Made by a program: the position numbers and the translations under genes. The notes under the pieces are model-generated. The model was not told where the DNA came from. It ran no database searches and saw only the letters and a list, made by a program, of their open reading frames with translations. Below, piece after piece: positions 11,056 through 21,130 of a stretch of 64,000 bases of DNA; position 1 is the stretch's first letter; every line of letters starts with the position of its first letter. Origin of the DNA: Lutjanus erythropterus (taxonomy: Eukaryota; Chordata; Actinopteri; Lutjaniformes; Lutjanidae); the NCBI GenBank assembly GCA_020091685.1, contig CM034595.1, positions 18,523,564 to 18,587,563 of the forward strand. The letters run 5' to 3'.

Positions 11056-11241
11056 AATCCTGGACAATGGTCCTTTAATTTCATTTTTTTTTTTCATTTA
11101 AATTCATTTCATTAATAATATGATTTAATTAATAAAGGACCATTGTGTAGGATTTAGTGCAAATATCTGATCTCACCCTGCCCTTATGAACCTATGATGG
11201 CAGCAAAACTCAAAACACGAAAGGATATATCTCGATCCAGT
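11056..11241. mobile_element. Two facing ends of the TTAA-flanked MITE family
   Basis: ACAATGGTCCTTTAA ends at 11078, and about 53 bp later its mirror image TAAAGGACCATTGTGTAGG begins near 11133. The right part continues into GGATTTAGTG and a segment through about 11241 that I recognise as the GGATTTAGTG end of the family also present at 46714-46934. Two copies therefore face each other, or one copy was rearranged. The AT-rich spacer is unique. Confidence 0.6.
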
Positions 11242-12167
11242 GGGCCTCATGCGTGAATGTTTTCTTATTTTTCTCTTATACTTGTTCTTACACAAAGCAT
11301 TCAGAGGAAAATAAGAAAATTCTATGTGAGATTCATGAAACATGCTGACAAACAAAGTCTATTCTTACCCATCCCAGTACACTGATGAATCATGATCTTA
11401 AACTGGATGTGCGTGCCAGGGAATTTGCTATTAGCTGAAAAATCTTCAAGCAGACTTAAGTGCCACTTGCAAACCACAAATCACCAAGCCACTGACATTA
11501 AACAGGTAATGTTAAACTCAGCAGATATAGATGAGCATGGTTTGTCTCTTTAATTTGATTTGATTTGAAAATTAATTTTATCTTTAATTTAGCTTTGGAG
11601 TTATTTCTCAGTGAAAGTCACTGTCAGCAGCATTGCTCGGAACTTTTAGCACCATTTAGGAGGATGGTAAGAAAAGACACTTTGTCAACACAGCCCCTTG
11701 GCTGAATGCATGTACAAGGTAAGAAAGTGTTTCCTGTTGTTGTGATTTACTAATTAGAGCTATACCTCAACCTGTGTATCTCCTGTAAATACTGTGCAAT
11801 AAATCTAAAAAGAAGTCTGGCAGATTTCAGATGATTTTAATTGAATATTAAAGTTAATATTATTCCTAACTTGTAGGCAGGGGTTGCAAAAGTTTTTATG
11901 TTATTTCCCACAGTCTAAATGAACAGTTTTGAGAAATTAGACCACATTATATTAAAAATGGTCAATGCATTTCATCTTTCACTTCTGGAGTTCGCCTTTG
12001 GATGTCTGTAACAAGGATGGATATTATTTCTATTCTCTGTCTTCCAACATATTAGAAACATATTGGATGTAATCTATCCTCCATCCAGCAAAGTGACAAA
12101 GTGCTTTCTCACCAATTACTAACTGCCATCTCCCTCTTCACACCTGGCAGGCAGAGGATGCGGCTGA

Positions 12168-12170
<3 letters not shown>
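11242..12170. other. AT-rich unique non-coding sequence
   Basis: No exon, repeat family or RNA is recognised. Confidence 0.6.
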
Positions 12171-12236
<66 letters not shown>

Positions 12237-12262
12237 TGTGTGTGTGTGTGTGCGTGTGTGTG
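12171..12262. repeat. (TG)n microsatellite with CG interruptions
   Basis: The first 60 bp are pure TG; the last third has TGCG variants. A GA-rich tract follows at about 12264-12296. Confidence 0.97.
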
Positions 12263-13227
12263 ATGGAGAGAGAAAGGGAGAGGGGGGAAAGAGAGCCATA
12301 CAGACAGATGAAGTCAGAGCAAGAGAGGTTTTAAAGAGGTTGTCAATTGTGTTTTCGTTTCCTCAGTCTTCATCAGGTGAGTGACATATCTTGGTCTCAG
12401 TGCTGTAGTTAACCCTCAATGTCCAGGTTGTTCTCTTTTTCATTCTCCAGAACCATTATGTTCTACCTTGGACACGATATTATTTACTCATATAGCTGCA
12501 ATCTATACATATCTCATTTGCTTCTCCATAGAATTGTGGGGATTAGATACAAAGCCACGAAGCACTTCTGTACACATGTAATTTATGATCACAACCTGAA
12601 TTTTTCTTGGGATACAAACATGATCATAAAAGTTCCAGTCATAAAAATGAATAGGCACTGTATGTCTAAAAGCCTGAAGTGCTTGAAAACCCATGGAGAA
12701 TCATATCCTCTGTGTATTTTCACTATACTAGTCTGAAAGCTGAAGGCCATGTGTTACCAGTGGGTGGACCGAGCATTATTAGTGTGTTGGCAATACAAGC
12801 TCAACAATCACCAGCTGTTTAGACCAGTGAAGCATCATCCATCTGTCTCCTTATTTTTTGAAAAAACACTTGAACACACACAGATGTATACTCTACATGT
12901 GCTTACATTGTCAGTACATTTGACACACATATTATCTCACAAATCCTTACATATGCTAATACAATATAAATCACTTGTAATCACAACACAATTTGTAACA
13001 GTATTTATTTGACATTCCACTTTAGAAGATCCTCTCCCATATTACTTATATGTTTCTTTTGATGAAAACATTACTCTCAGTACAAAAGATGGCAGATGCA
13101 CTTGTGCCAGTGTGTTTAAGTTTTCTATGTGTGGGGTAAAGGGTGTTTGGACAGGGTTGTATTGTAGGTGCATGTGCATATTTGAGGGAGTGCAGTTGGG
13201 CAATGTTGTCCTACAAATAAACCTTAA
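12263..13227. other. Unique non-coding sequence
   Basis: AT-rich. The open frames at 12381-12736 are overlapping and domainless. No exon is supported. Confidence 0.55.
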
Positions 13228-14149
13228 CGTCTTCTGAGCCAAAATGCCTCCCAGCTCAGCCAGGCTTCTCTTTCACTGAAGAAAACCCTGAGGCTGGTCA
13301 CAGCAAACGCAAGCCTTAAGGCACAGAGCGCCACCTTTATCAGACAGGATCTCAGCAGACTGGTTCATGAAAACAAGTTTACAGAGAAACAAGGAAATGA
13401 GCGAGAAAAATTTGACAGAGTGCAGAAGGAAAGTCAAAGAACTAGAGACATCTTGTGATGGGATCACACCAGCCGTGACACCCATCAACATGATGGCATT
13501 CGTGAGTGCGCAGTAGTCATTCTACTATTACATGAGTGCTCAACACCCATGGGTCGGACAGCACACACTCTCTGACTTAATTTTGATCTCAACTACACAA
13601 CTGCTAAGTTTTGTGACTGCATCTTGCATGGTTGTGACCCTATCGCATTGACAAAATCTGACAGACAGACAACCTGCCAAAGGACTGAAAATCACCTCAG
13701 TGGCAGTCATTGAATATGATCCAGGTGTGTTCCAGGTGTGAATGTTTGTAACTGTCCTTTCATACCCCACTACTGCCAGCGTCCGTTCATTTGACAACAA
13801 TTCAGTAACAATTCAGAAAAATTCGGCCTAAAAGCTGCTTTAAAAGATTCTGACACTGAACAAGAGGACAGAATAAGACTTAAAAAGCAGATCACCTGCC
13901 TTCAGAAGAAGCTCAGTGCTGCCTGGAGAGAGGACAATGATAGGGAGACAGCAGCCTTTGGCAAAGACCTTAAAGAGGTCAAGGTCAAGTGCGCCACCAA
14001 AGGTAAAGGAAGAGGAAGACAGGTGGCAAAAAAAGATGAGCCAACTTGAGCAGATAGTGAAAGAATTGGAGACAGAGATCAGCAAGGTCTCGCACAAAGG
14101 TGCATCTGTAGATATTGTCTATGCCGACCGTAAAGCAGGAAGAGCTTAA
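13228..14149 (+). pseudogene. Frameshifted coding remnant with coiled-coil character
   Basis: Four protein-like stretches lie in order on the plus strand: 13228-13455, 13430-13513 (next frame, containing KELETSCDGITPAVTPINMM), 13795-14046, and a fourth in the other frame ending at 14149 (its open frame starts at 13916). They are rich in Lys, Glu, Gln and Leu with heptad-like spacing; the third contains DSDTEQEDRIRLKKQ and the fourth contains EEDRWQKKMSQLEQIVKELE. Consecutive stretches overlap at frame changes, as expected for one protein disrupted by small indels, and 13514-13794 has many stops. No introns are evident, so a processed pseudogene is possible. I do not recognise the parent protein. 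Spliced exons of a real gene are a less likely alternative. Confidence 0.45.
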
Positions 14150-14189
14150 TCATAGCAAGAAGCAGTGGAGCGATTCTGGAGAAAAACAG

Positions 14190-14329
14190 TTGAGTCTCAT
14201 TCCCGGGTCATAAAATACTGACACTTTGCTTTAAAGGCTTAATTGTTAAGTCTCATTGTTCTGTTGAGGGGCTTTGTCCAAGTTAACAACCTATAGTGCG
14301 TCTGTCTGACGACCGGGGAAGAGACTCAA
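14190..14329. repeat. 140-bp segment bounded by 21-bp inverted repeats
   Basis: TTGAGTCTCATTCCCGGGTC at 14190-14209 pairs with GACCGGGGAAGAGACTCAA at 14311-14329 with a few mismatches. The structure resembles a very small MITE directly downstream of the coding remnant. No clear target duplication was identified. Confidence 0.5.
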
Positions 14330-14849
14330 ATGTCACCTATCTCCAGAATCTCTTTCTTCACCTTTAAGATTGCTTTAGAACTAGCATTTGGAAGTGGAAT
14401 AAAAATAGATTCAGGAGGTTGCTATAAAAAAAAACAAGACAAGGAAGGCTGGCTTTGGAGCAGTTGTAGGAATAAAAAATGTGACATTAAGATGGAGGAT
14501 AAAGCTATACACCACTATACACAAATAAATTGCACAACAGTACAACAAATATAAAGATGATAAATAATTGTATTATTAAAAAATTAGGTTATCTCAAAAA
14601 TATAAAACACTGTTCTAGAGTAAAATTGTATATATTTGATAGAATACATTACTTTCTCTTTCATTACTGTACACAAACATCAGTGGACATTACATGAGGA
14701 AAGGAAAAAACTAATATCTTCCCTGCTCCTCGATTACTGTTATGGACAGCAATTGAGCCAAATTACTAAAGGGTGTTACACTTGTACTAAACAAGGACCT
14801 TTGGAAAAATCATACAACTTTTATCATCAAATGAGGTCATGTTTTCAGT
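14330..14849. other. AT-rich unique sequence
   Basis: Open frames here are AT-driven and domainless. Nothing is recognised. Confidence 0.5.
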
Positions 14850-15063
14850 GCCATTTGTTGGTCTGTTTGTCAGCAAGATTACAGAAAAACTATGGGCCTG
14901 ATTTTCATGAGAGTTTGCATGGCTTTTACCAAGAAAGAACTTATTACATTTTGGAGTGGATTTGAATCATAGAGGGAATACACAATTTTTATTTCCACTT
15001 TTGTTAACATCGTGCAATAGGGCATTTGGCCTTGGTGGAGGTCTGCACTCTCTAAATACACTT
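14850..15063 (+). mobile_element. Copy of a widespread teleost dispersed repeat
   Basis: Words such as CAGCAAGATTACAGAAAAAC, TTATTACATTTTGGAGTGGA and CTTGGTGGAGGTCTGCACTC occur in a fixed order that I recognise from abundant fish interspersed repeats. The copy is diverged and has no coding capacity. The class of the parent element is not certain. Confidence 0.7.
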
Positions 15064-17314
15064 CTACTTTAATATTGAATTATTCGAACAGTTGCAAATG
15101 GCTCAAATGAACTTATGTTGGTGCCAATGAGTGAGCATCTATCAAGTTAGAAAAACCCTTTATTCTTCTTCCGTCGCCAATACATGGTGAAAATGAAATC
15201 CAACTGGAAATACAGCTCTTTGTGCTAAAAACTCAAATTCAGCCATTCCAAAACTTAGGAATGCCAAGGCCCAATTTGAAATCTGAAAATCTTTTGGGCC
15301 AACCAAAACCTTTAATCACAACTGTGATCAATACGAAAGACTAATTGTACTAATGACAAGATATTAGATACATTCTGGTGTTAATGTAACAGGTCACCAG
15401 TGGTTTAACACCTGTTAACTAGGTCAGATAAATGAAAAATAAGACATAATTTAAAGTCCATGGCTTTGTTTTATTAGTTCTGATTACCTTTTCAAATGAA
15501 TTATAAATATTTTAAAGACGTTTCAAATTTATAAAATTTAAATATTCTATTTGCCTTCAATCAAGGTGCTCTGAGAACTGGACTTCAATTATCAGAGGAC
15601 CCAATGAATGCCCTGAAAAAGCAGATAATTGGGGCTGTAACTAAATCACATCCAAATGGGCCAGAGTCTTGTTAGTTAGTTTAAACCAGTCCTGCCACCT
15701 AGAGCTGTTGGAAAGGCATATGTTAGCATTCTTAACTCAGAAAAGTTGAGGAACAGAGTGGCAGAGGAGGAGAGAGGAAGGGGATGATAACAGGCTTTTT
15801 CTCTACGGCAGGTGTGTGGCTTCATCCTCTGTGTCTTTCTTTCTGGCCACCTTTCCATGCTGGACACTTCAAGATCCTGTCACTTCACGCACAGACAGAC
15901 ATTGTTGTGTTCCTTCCAGAAAGTTTTTCAGAGGCACTATGTACTTTAATACACTGAGATACAGAACATGACCATTATGTGCTTTCAACCTTTTAAAACA
16001 AAGTTTTTGAAAAATCATATAATCACACCAATACGATGCAGTATCAAACGTTCCTCTTGGTTCTCTAATGGAAACTCTGATCTGTTGTCTTTTCCTATTT
16101 CACAACCACAGTCGACAAAAGAAACACAGTGAGCACGACCAGGATTTCAACATTGATTTCTAGTTGAAAATGAGGTGATATTTGGTTTTAACATCTAAGA
16201 GCTTTTTCATCTTTTAGTCAACGAGTGAAAATTTAGTTACAACATCAACATGTCACAACACACAAATTTATTTAATCTTTCTGATAATTAGAGCAGCTGC
16301 AGATTGAAAGAGAGACCATATTAATTAGTATGGTGGTATTTCTCCAAAGTCATATTTCAGTCGTAGGTGAGATGTGGGCTAAAAGAAAACATAATTTCTT
16401 CTCCTTTAATGATTCATATGAATGAATAAATATTGAGTATATAGGCTATGCGCTGCCAACAAGAAGTTTCCAGGACAATGTAATGCAAGAAGTTCTTATG
16501 GTACAATAAAGAAATTTCTCTTCTCTTCATGCTGAAATGTGCAAGTACTTAGCCATATTAGTTACAACTTTGACTATTACAGGATATATGCATCAGGATG
16601 TAATACAAAGAGCGACAAAGCCATTCAAGTGTTCAGGGAGATGAGGTGGATGAGAGGACTTTCAGCCAGACATTTAGGTTTGAGTCCTGTGTGTGACAAT
16701 TTTTGCCCCGGATTTCAATTGAGAAATTTGGATGTTGTTTCTTAGTGAGGATCCAAAGTGACAAGACGGGTATTATTTGCACATTTTAGATGATGAAAAA
16801 TTGCTGTTGCAGATCTGAGAAATATCTGAATGTGAACGTTCAATCAGCAGCTTCAAATATTCTGTGAAAAAACTTTTCGATGGAAAAAGGCTCACTGGGA
16901 AATCACAATGAGCTGTGCTGAGTTATACATGCATACGTTTACCCGCAGTAAGTCAGTTTCAAATGCTTCCATTACTCATGCTATATGTTTATGTGTTCAC
17001 CTATAGAATAATTAAGTGGTTATGAGTGAACAAGAATAAAGAAACATCTGCTGAAATAGAGCAACATCTGTCTCTGAGATAAGCTCCTGTCAAAGCAGGT
17101 AAACACGGGTCTATAGGATGAGATGCACTATGAACACGTGGTCTTCTCTATAGAATAAATACTCCAGGTTGTCGTACAATCACTTCAGTCATGAATTTGA
17201 ACATTTAACACACAGTAAGTTCACGTGGGCTTAAATATCTCAGGACAGTGCAGAGATTTTATCAAAGACATGATTCTTAATGGCTGAAATTAGTATTTGT
17301 GTCTATATTTGCAC
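15064..17314. other. AT-rich unique non-coding sequence
   Basis: No exon, RNA or repeat family is recognised across this 2.2 kb. GC rises slightly at 15680-15860 without a convincing frame. Confidence 0.55.
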
Positions 17315-17338
17315 GTGTGTGTGTGTGTGTGTGTGTGT
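17315..17338. repeat. (GT)12 microsatellite
   Basis: Pure GT tract. Confidence 0.95.
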
Positions 17339-17522
17339 ATGGTGCATGTCTGTATGGTCTTTGAGTTGACTGTCATGTGCACACCCACTCATACACCCAC
17401 CCACCATGTAGCAAACACATACAGCTATTTGTTACGACAAAAGACTGCGGGTGACAGTGAGTAATAGTTGATTGATGGCCTCAGCTGATTGTGCTGTACT
17501 ACAACATTGCAGCCAGCCAGCT

Positions 17523-17567
17523 ACACACACACACACACTCACACACACTCACACACACTCACACACA

Positions 17568-17646
<79 letters not shown>
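17523..17646. repeat. Compound microsatellite: (ACACACACTC)4 then (AC)38
   Basis: Four exact 10-bp units ACACACACTC lie at 17531-17570 and are followed by a pure AC tract to 17646. The long open frames starting here owe their length to this tract. Confidence 0.98.
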
Positions 17647-17648
<2 letters not shown>

Positions 17649-18429
17649 TCTGCCAGTCTGCCACCACAGAGTTAGCAACAGTCTGCGTTTTGCCTCCCTC
17701 ACTTCTCCAAACCAGTCGCTCTGCACTGCGGCAGGCAGGGGAAGCAGACACACACTCACATACACACACTCTTCCTCTGCTCCACTCCCATATTTTTTGG
17801 AAGGGAAGAGACGAGGAGCGAGCAAAAGCAAGACAGCACGGCGTTTTTCGTATTATTCATATTTTTGAACGGAGAGCTGCTGTAAAAATCCTGCAGTCGT
17901 TTCAGGGATTTCTTTCTTGCCTTGCGCTGAAAGTTGTTTCAAAGCGATTCGGAGTATCGTCATCACAAAAGGAATATGCACAACTGCCAGCCAATAAAGA
18001 GACACACAAAAAGTGGCAAGAAGAAGAAGGAATTTGGACCTATGTGGTGGATTTTTGGAAGCGGGCGAACATGCAATGTTCCAGGGGTCTTTTTTTGGAT
18101 GGGAGTGATGCCAAAGGTTCTGCTCTTCTTTGAAAACACTCTTGCAGCAGCTGACCCTTTGAGCTCTGGCTATGCTCAGTCCCCACCTTCATGCTACTGC
18201 TGATAAAGCGATGGAAATCTCCCACTCTCATTCCAGGATATAGATGCAGCCGGGCCTTGTGATTGTGCAGATTCTGCAACTCTCCATATGCAATATAAAT
18301 CATATCCAGTCCAGCGGAATCCAACCAGGCGAGCTGTCCAGCAACCGGCACCCAGCCCGGAGAAATCGCAAGCCCCAGTGGAGGAGAAAGAGAGGAGAGG
18401 CAGAGAACGATGGAATGAATGAATGACTG
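17647..18429 (+). promoter_or_regulatory. Candidate 5' exon / promoter block
   Basis: This block is richer in GC and CpG than its surroundings and ends at CTG|GTGAGG, a plausible splice donor with GT at 18430-18431. Several short open frames begin with ATG, as in a long 5' UTR. One of them, 18244-18426 (60 codons), starts MQPGLVIVQILQLS, has a hydrophobic N-terminus like a signal peptide and a basic C-terminal half, and stops just before the putative donor. No frame shows a recognisable domain and no TATA box is obvious. A transcribed 5' leader is the most natural reading, but it is inference from composition and one splice-like site. It could also be a conserved non-coding element. Confidence 0.3.
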
Positions 18430-18633
18430 GTGAGGGAGAGACAGAGAGACGAGAGCTTCCAGACAGGGTGACCTACATTCAACACTGTCTGGAGTCAGAG
18501 ACGGAGTGGGAGAAAGGGAGGGAGAGAAAGAGAGGATGCAGACAGAGCGCCAGCAGAAACAGAAAGCGAGAGGATGAGATAGCAGGAAAGACAGAGGAAA
18601 AGGAGAGAGGGAGGCACAGAAACAAAGAGAAAG
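18380..18633. repeat. Purine-rich tract (GA-rich)
   Basis: GAGAGA-type sequence dominates 18380-18464 and 18490-18633 with few pyrimidine interruptions. It makes the serine/leucine-rich 204-codon reverse-strand frame at 18040-18654, which is not considered a gene. Confidence 0.8.
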
Positions 18634-19040
18634 CTGATCCTCAGCAGAGATCATCTATTTCTGACTCTGTCCATCCTGCCTTTTCCCTTTTGTACAGTCA
18701 CTCATGCACCTTTCCTCTTCCCATATCCCCTTTCTCCTTCTACCTGCTGTTCTGCTGCTTTCTCTCCATCTCTCACCATAAATCAGCCATTGTCTGAGGT
18801 GTCTGGGGGAATGAAGCCGCCTGTGGTGCAACCCTAGTCTGCATGTGGCACACAAACAGGCAGACAAACAATCGTTTAGGACAGTCACTTTTCACACTTT
18901 TGTTGTTTTGGCTCTTGTTCTTCATCCTCTTCTGCAAGCTCCTCCTTTGTCTCTTAATCTCTCATCCTCCTCCCTTTCTGTCTCTCTGCATCCCCTCTTC
19001 TCCTCCTCTGTTAGCGTTTATCTATTTCGGGGTAGCTCTA
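18634..19040. repeat. Pyrimidine-rich blocks
   Basis: CT-rich stretches at about 18665-18780 and 18895-19020 follow the purine-rich tract on the same strand. Together they give strand-asymmetric sequence over about 600 bp. Confidence 0.7.
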
Positions 19041-19914
19041 ACAGTATTTTTATGGTGGATTACTTTGTCTAGCTCCATGCTGTTATCTAGCATCACTGGA
19101 GGGGAAGAACAGCACCAAAGCAGGAGCAGAAGCAGCAGCTCTATCTGTTTATCTGACTGCCTGTGACCATGACTGGTGAGCTATAGGCGTCATATCTATC
19201 TGATTGCCTTTTGAAAGGAAAGCTGTCTGTCTGAAAGCTGCTGGCTTACTAGCTGCTTCTCACAGCTTTTTGTAGCTAAATGTAAAATTGTCCATCTGGT
19301 AGTATTAGTTTTATGTCCTACTGCAAGGTCAAAACTATTTTTGCAGATGCAAACTAGCCCAAATATTAGGATTATAATTGCCCACTGTGTTCATTCTTTC
19401 TCTTCCATCTTGTTTTTTCACTCCTCTTTCTCACGATTGCCTTCTCCCCACTCCACCCATTCCCTCCACTTGCATGTCATTCCTCAGGGATCAGTGTTAA
19501 GGACATGAGAGGGGATTGCAGTTGAAGGAGAGGAAATGACATGGGTAATGGAAGAGGACACACAGGCACCTGTCAGGGAAAATCAAGGGTGAACAGGGGG
19601 AGGACATGAATTATTCATGACACAGAATTACACTGCTTTCACCTTCCTGATCACAATCCCATGTTTGCTTAAAATCTTAAAGAAGGACCATTTCTGTGTT
19701 TGTAACAACCCTTATTTCTGACTTTAAGCAGGATTCACAGTAAGAAATGTTATTTTACAACTGAGGTGTTACTGCCAGTTTAATAATTAAAATGTTGCTT
19801 CCTCAAAAAAATAATTGTTTTCAGAGGGTGACATGGTGCTAGTAATTTGATAGATATTCTTACCACTACCTCCTGAAAACTCCTTCTGTCCCAGTCTTAT
19901 ACAACCCAGTCAGA
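19041..19914. other. Unique sequence; part may be a conserved element
   Basis: The segment 19480-19665 has balanced composition, few simple repeats and the homeodomain-type string ATGAATTATTCATGA near 19606-19620. No exon is recognised. Confidence 0.4.
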
Positions 19915-20035
19915 GTCAGACTCAAGTTTACCCAGCTGACCTGACTTGACAAAATCAAAAAAGACTTACAACTCAACTTTAACACCAGTGACCCGTGGCT
20001 TCAATTGGACTTGAGCATTTCGACTTGAAAATTCT
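19915..20035 (+). mobile_element. GACTTG-rich dispersed repeat fragment (1)
   Basis: Repeated GACTTG/AAGTC words resemble a common fish interspersed repeat with GACTTGACTTG-like internal structure. A second fragment is at 20655-20785. Confidence 0.5.
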
Positions 20036-20204
20036 TAATATCGTCCCTGAAGACCAAAGATTAAAAAATGTGGGTCATGTCTAAAGGGCAACTCTAGATT
20101 TGGAAACTCTCATGAGATTTATAAGCATTGTTTTTTCATTGCGCACACTGTACAAACTAATTATGTTTTATAATGTGACATTGCTGTGGTTAAGATCTTG
20201 ACAG

Positions 20205-20256
20205 AAAACACTTGGTTATGGTAAGGGAAAGATCATGGTTTGAGTTAAAATGATCA
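20205..20256 (+). mobile_element. Fragment of an ACTTGGTT-AAGATCATGGTTTG repeat
   Basis: The order ACTTGGTT, AAAGATCATGGTTTG, GTTAAA matches a dispersed repeat seen again at 20970-21130. Confidence 0.55.
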
Positions 20257-20654
20257 CTATATCGAGATTTTTCATGGGTCTCAGGTTCCATTCTAGAGAC
20301 AACCAAAAATGTGCCATGAATCAATTTTTTTCCTGAATCAGCTAAGGTTAACTCTTTTCACTTTCAGCAAGTTGACAGTTAACTCTCCAGATCCACTTTG
20401 TTTGAACCAATCCAACAGCGTCCAATCAAGTTACAAGAAACTGAGTTCCAGCTGTACAAAAATTATGAGGTAGTCAACAAAAAATGAATTTCAGTATGCA
20501 AAATTTGTTAGTCAAAAATTACAGATGGAGACGCAACAGTTTTCAACTACGTACACCAGTTGAAGTTGCACAAAGAACGGTATGTTAAAGGTCTGTTGTT
20601 AAAATGGCAATACAATTGGTGAAGAAGGCATTATGATGAAAACCATTAAGTTTA

Positions 20655-20785
20655 GAACTTGGGACTTGACTTTGGACATGTCAGTCTAAAACTGTGACTT
20701 GACTCTGCCTCTTGCCTGACCTTCGGCTTGAGGACAAGGATTTCACTTACTTGTGAAATGGAAAACAATGACTTGGTCCCACCCA
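20655..20785 (+). mobile_element. GACTTG-rich dispersed repeat fragment (2)
   Basis: Contains GGGACTTGACTTTGGAC and ends near AACAATGACTTGGTCCCACC, which I recognise as the end of the same fish repeat. Confidence 0.6.
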
Positions 20786-20969
20786 TGCTGCACAGTCTCA
20801 CAGCAGTTTGTGAAAAGTCACATTTATCAATTAGATTTGTGTTCATGCACAAGAATTTCCCTTTTTTTTTTGTGATACTCAGCACGACTTTCAAACTAAT
20901 CTTTTGTCGTTCTCATTTCGTAATAATAAATATGCAATGTTCAGTTAAACTTTTAAAATAAAGGTCTTT

Positions 20970-21130
20970 GGTAGGTTTAGGCAACAAAACTACTTGGTTC
21001 AGTTAAAGATTGTGGTTTGGGTTAAAGTAACTACTTCCTTAAAACAATCAACACAGACCATTGGTATCACACAAGAAGCAAACCCCAGTCTCCTGGGTGA
21101 CAGTCCTCCATCCACAATTCAACCCCCTCC
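20970..21130 (+). mobile_element. Dispersed repeat copy (GGTTTAGGCAACAAAAC family)
   Basis: GGTTTAGGCAACAAAACTAC, ACTTGGTT, GTGGTTTGGGTTAAAGTAA, and CAGTCTCCTGGGTGACAGTC appear in the order known for a common fish repeat. The shorter copy at 20205-20256 shares the central part. Confidence 0.65.

Noticed and set aside
13042-13242. Reverse-strand open frame beginning MAQKTLRFICRT
   Set aside because: It ends where the plus-strand coding-like segment begins, has no domain, and appears to be chance.
17489-18133. 214-codon plus-strand open frame
   Set aside because: Its first part is the CA tract. The rest lacks a recognised domain and other frames are similarly open, so it is treated as part of a possible UTR.
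18040-18654. 204-codon reverse-strand open frame
   Set aside because: Ser/Leu/Pro-rich low complexity caused by the purine-rich tract; no domain.
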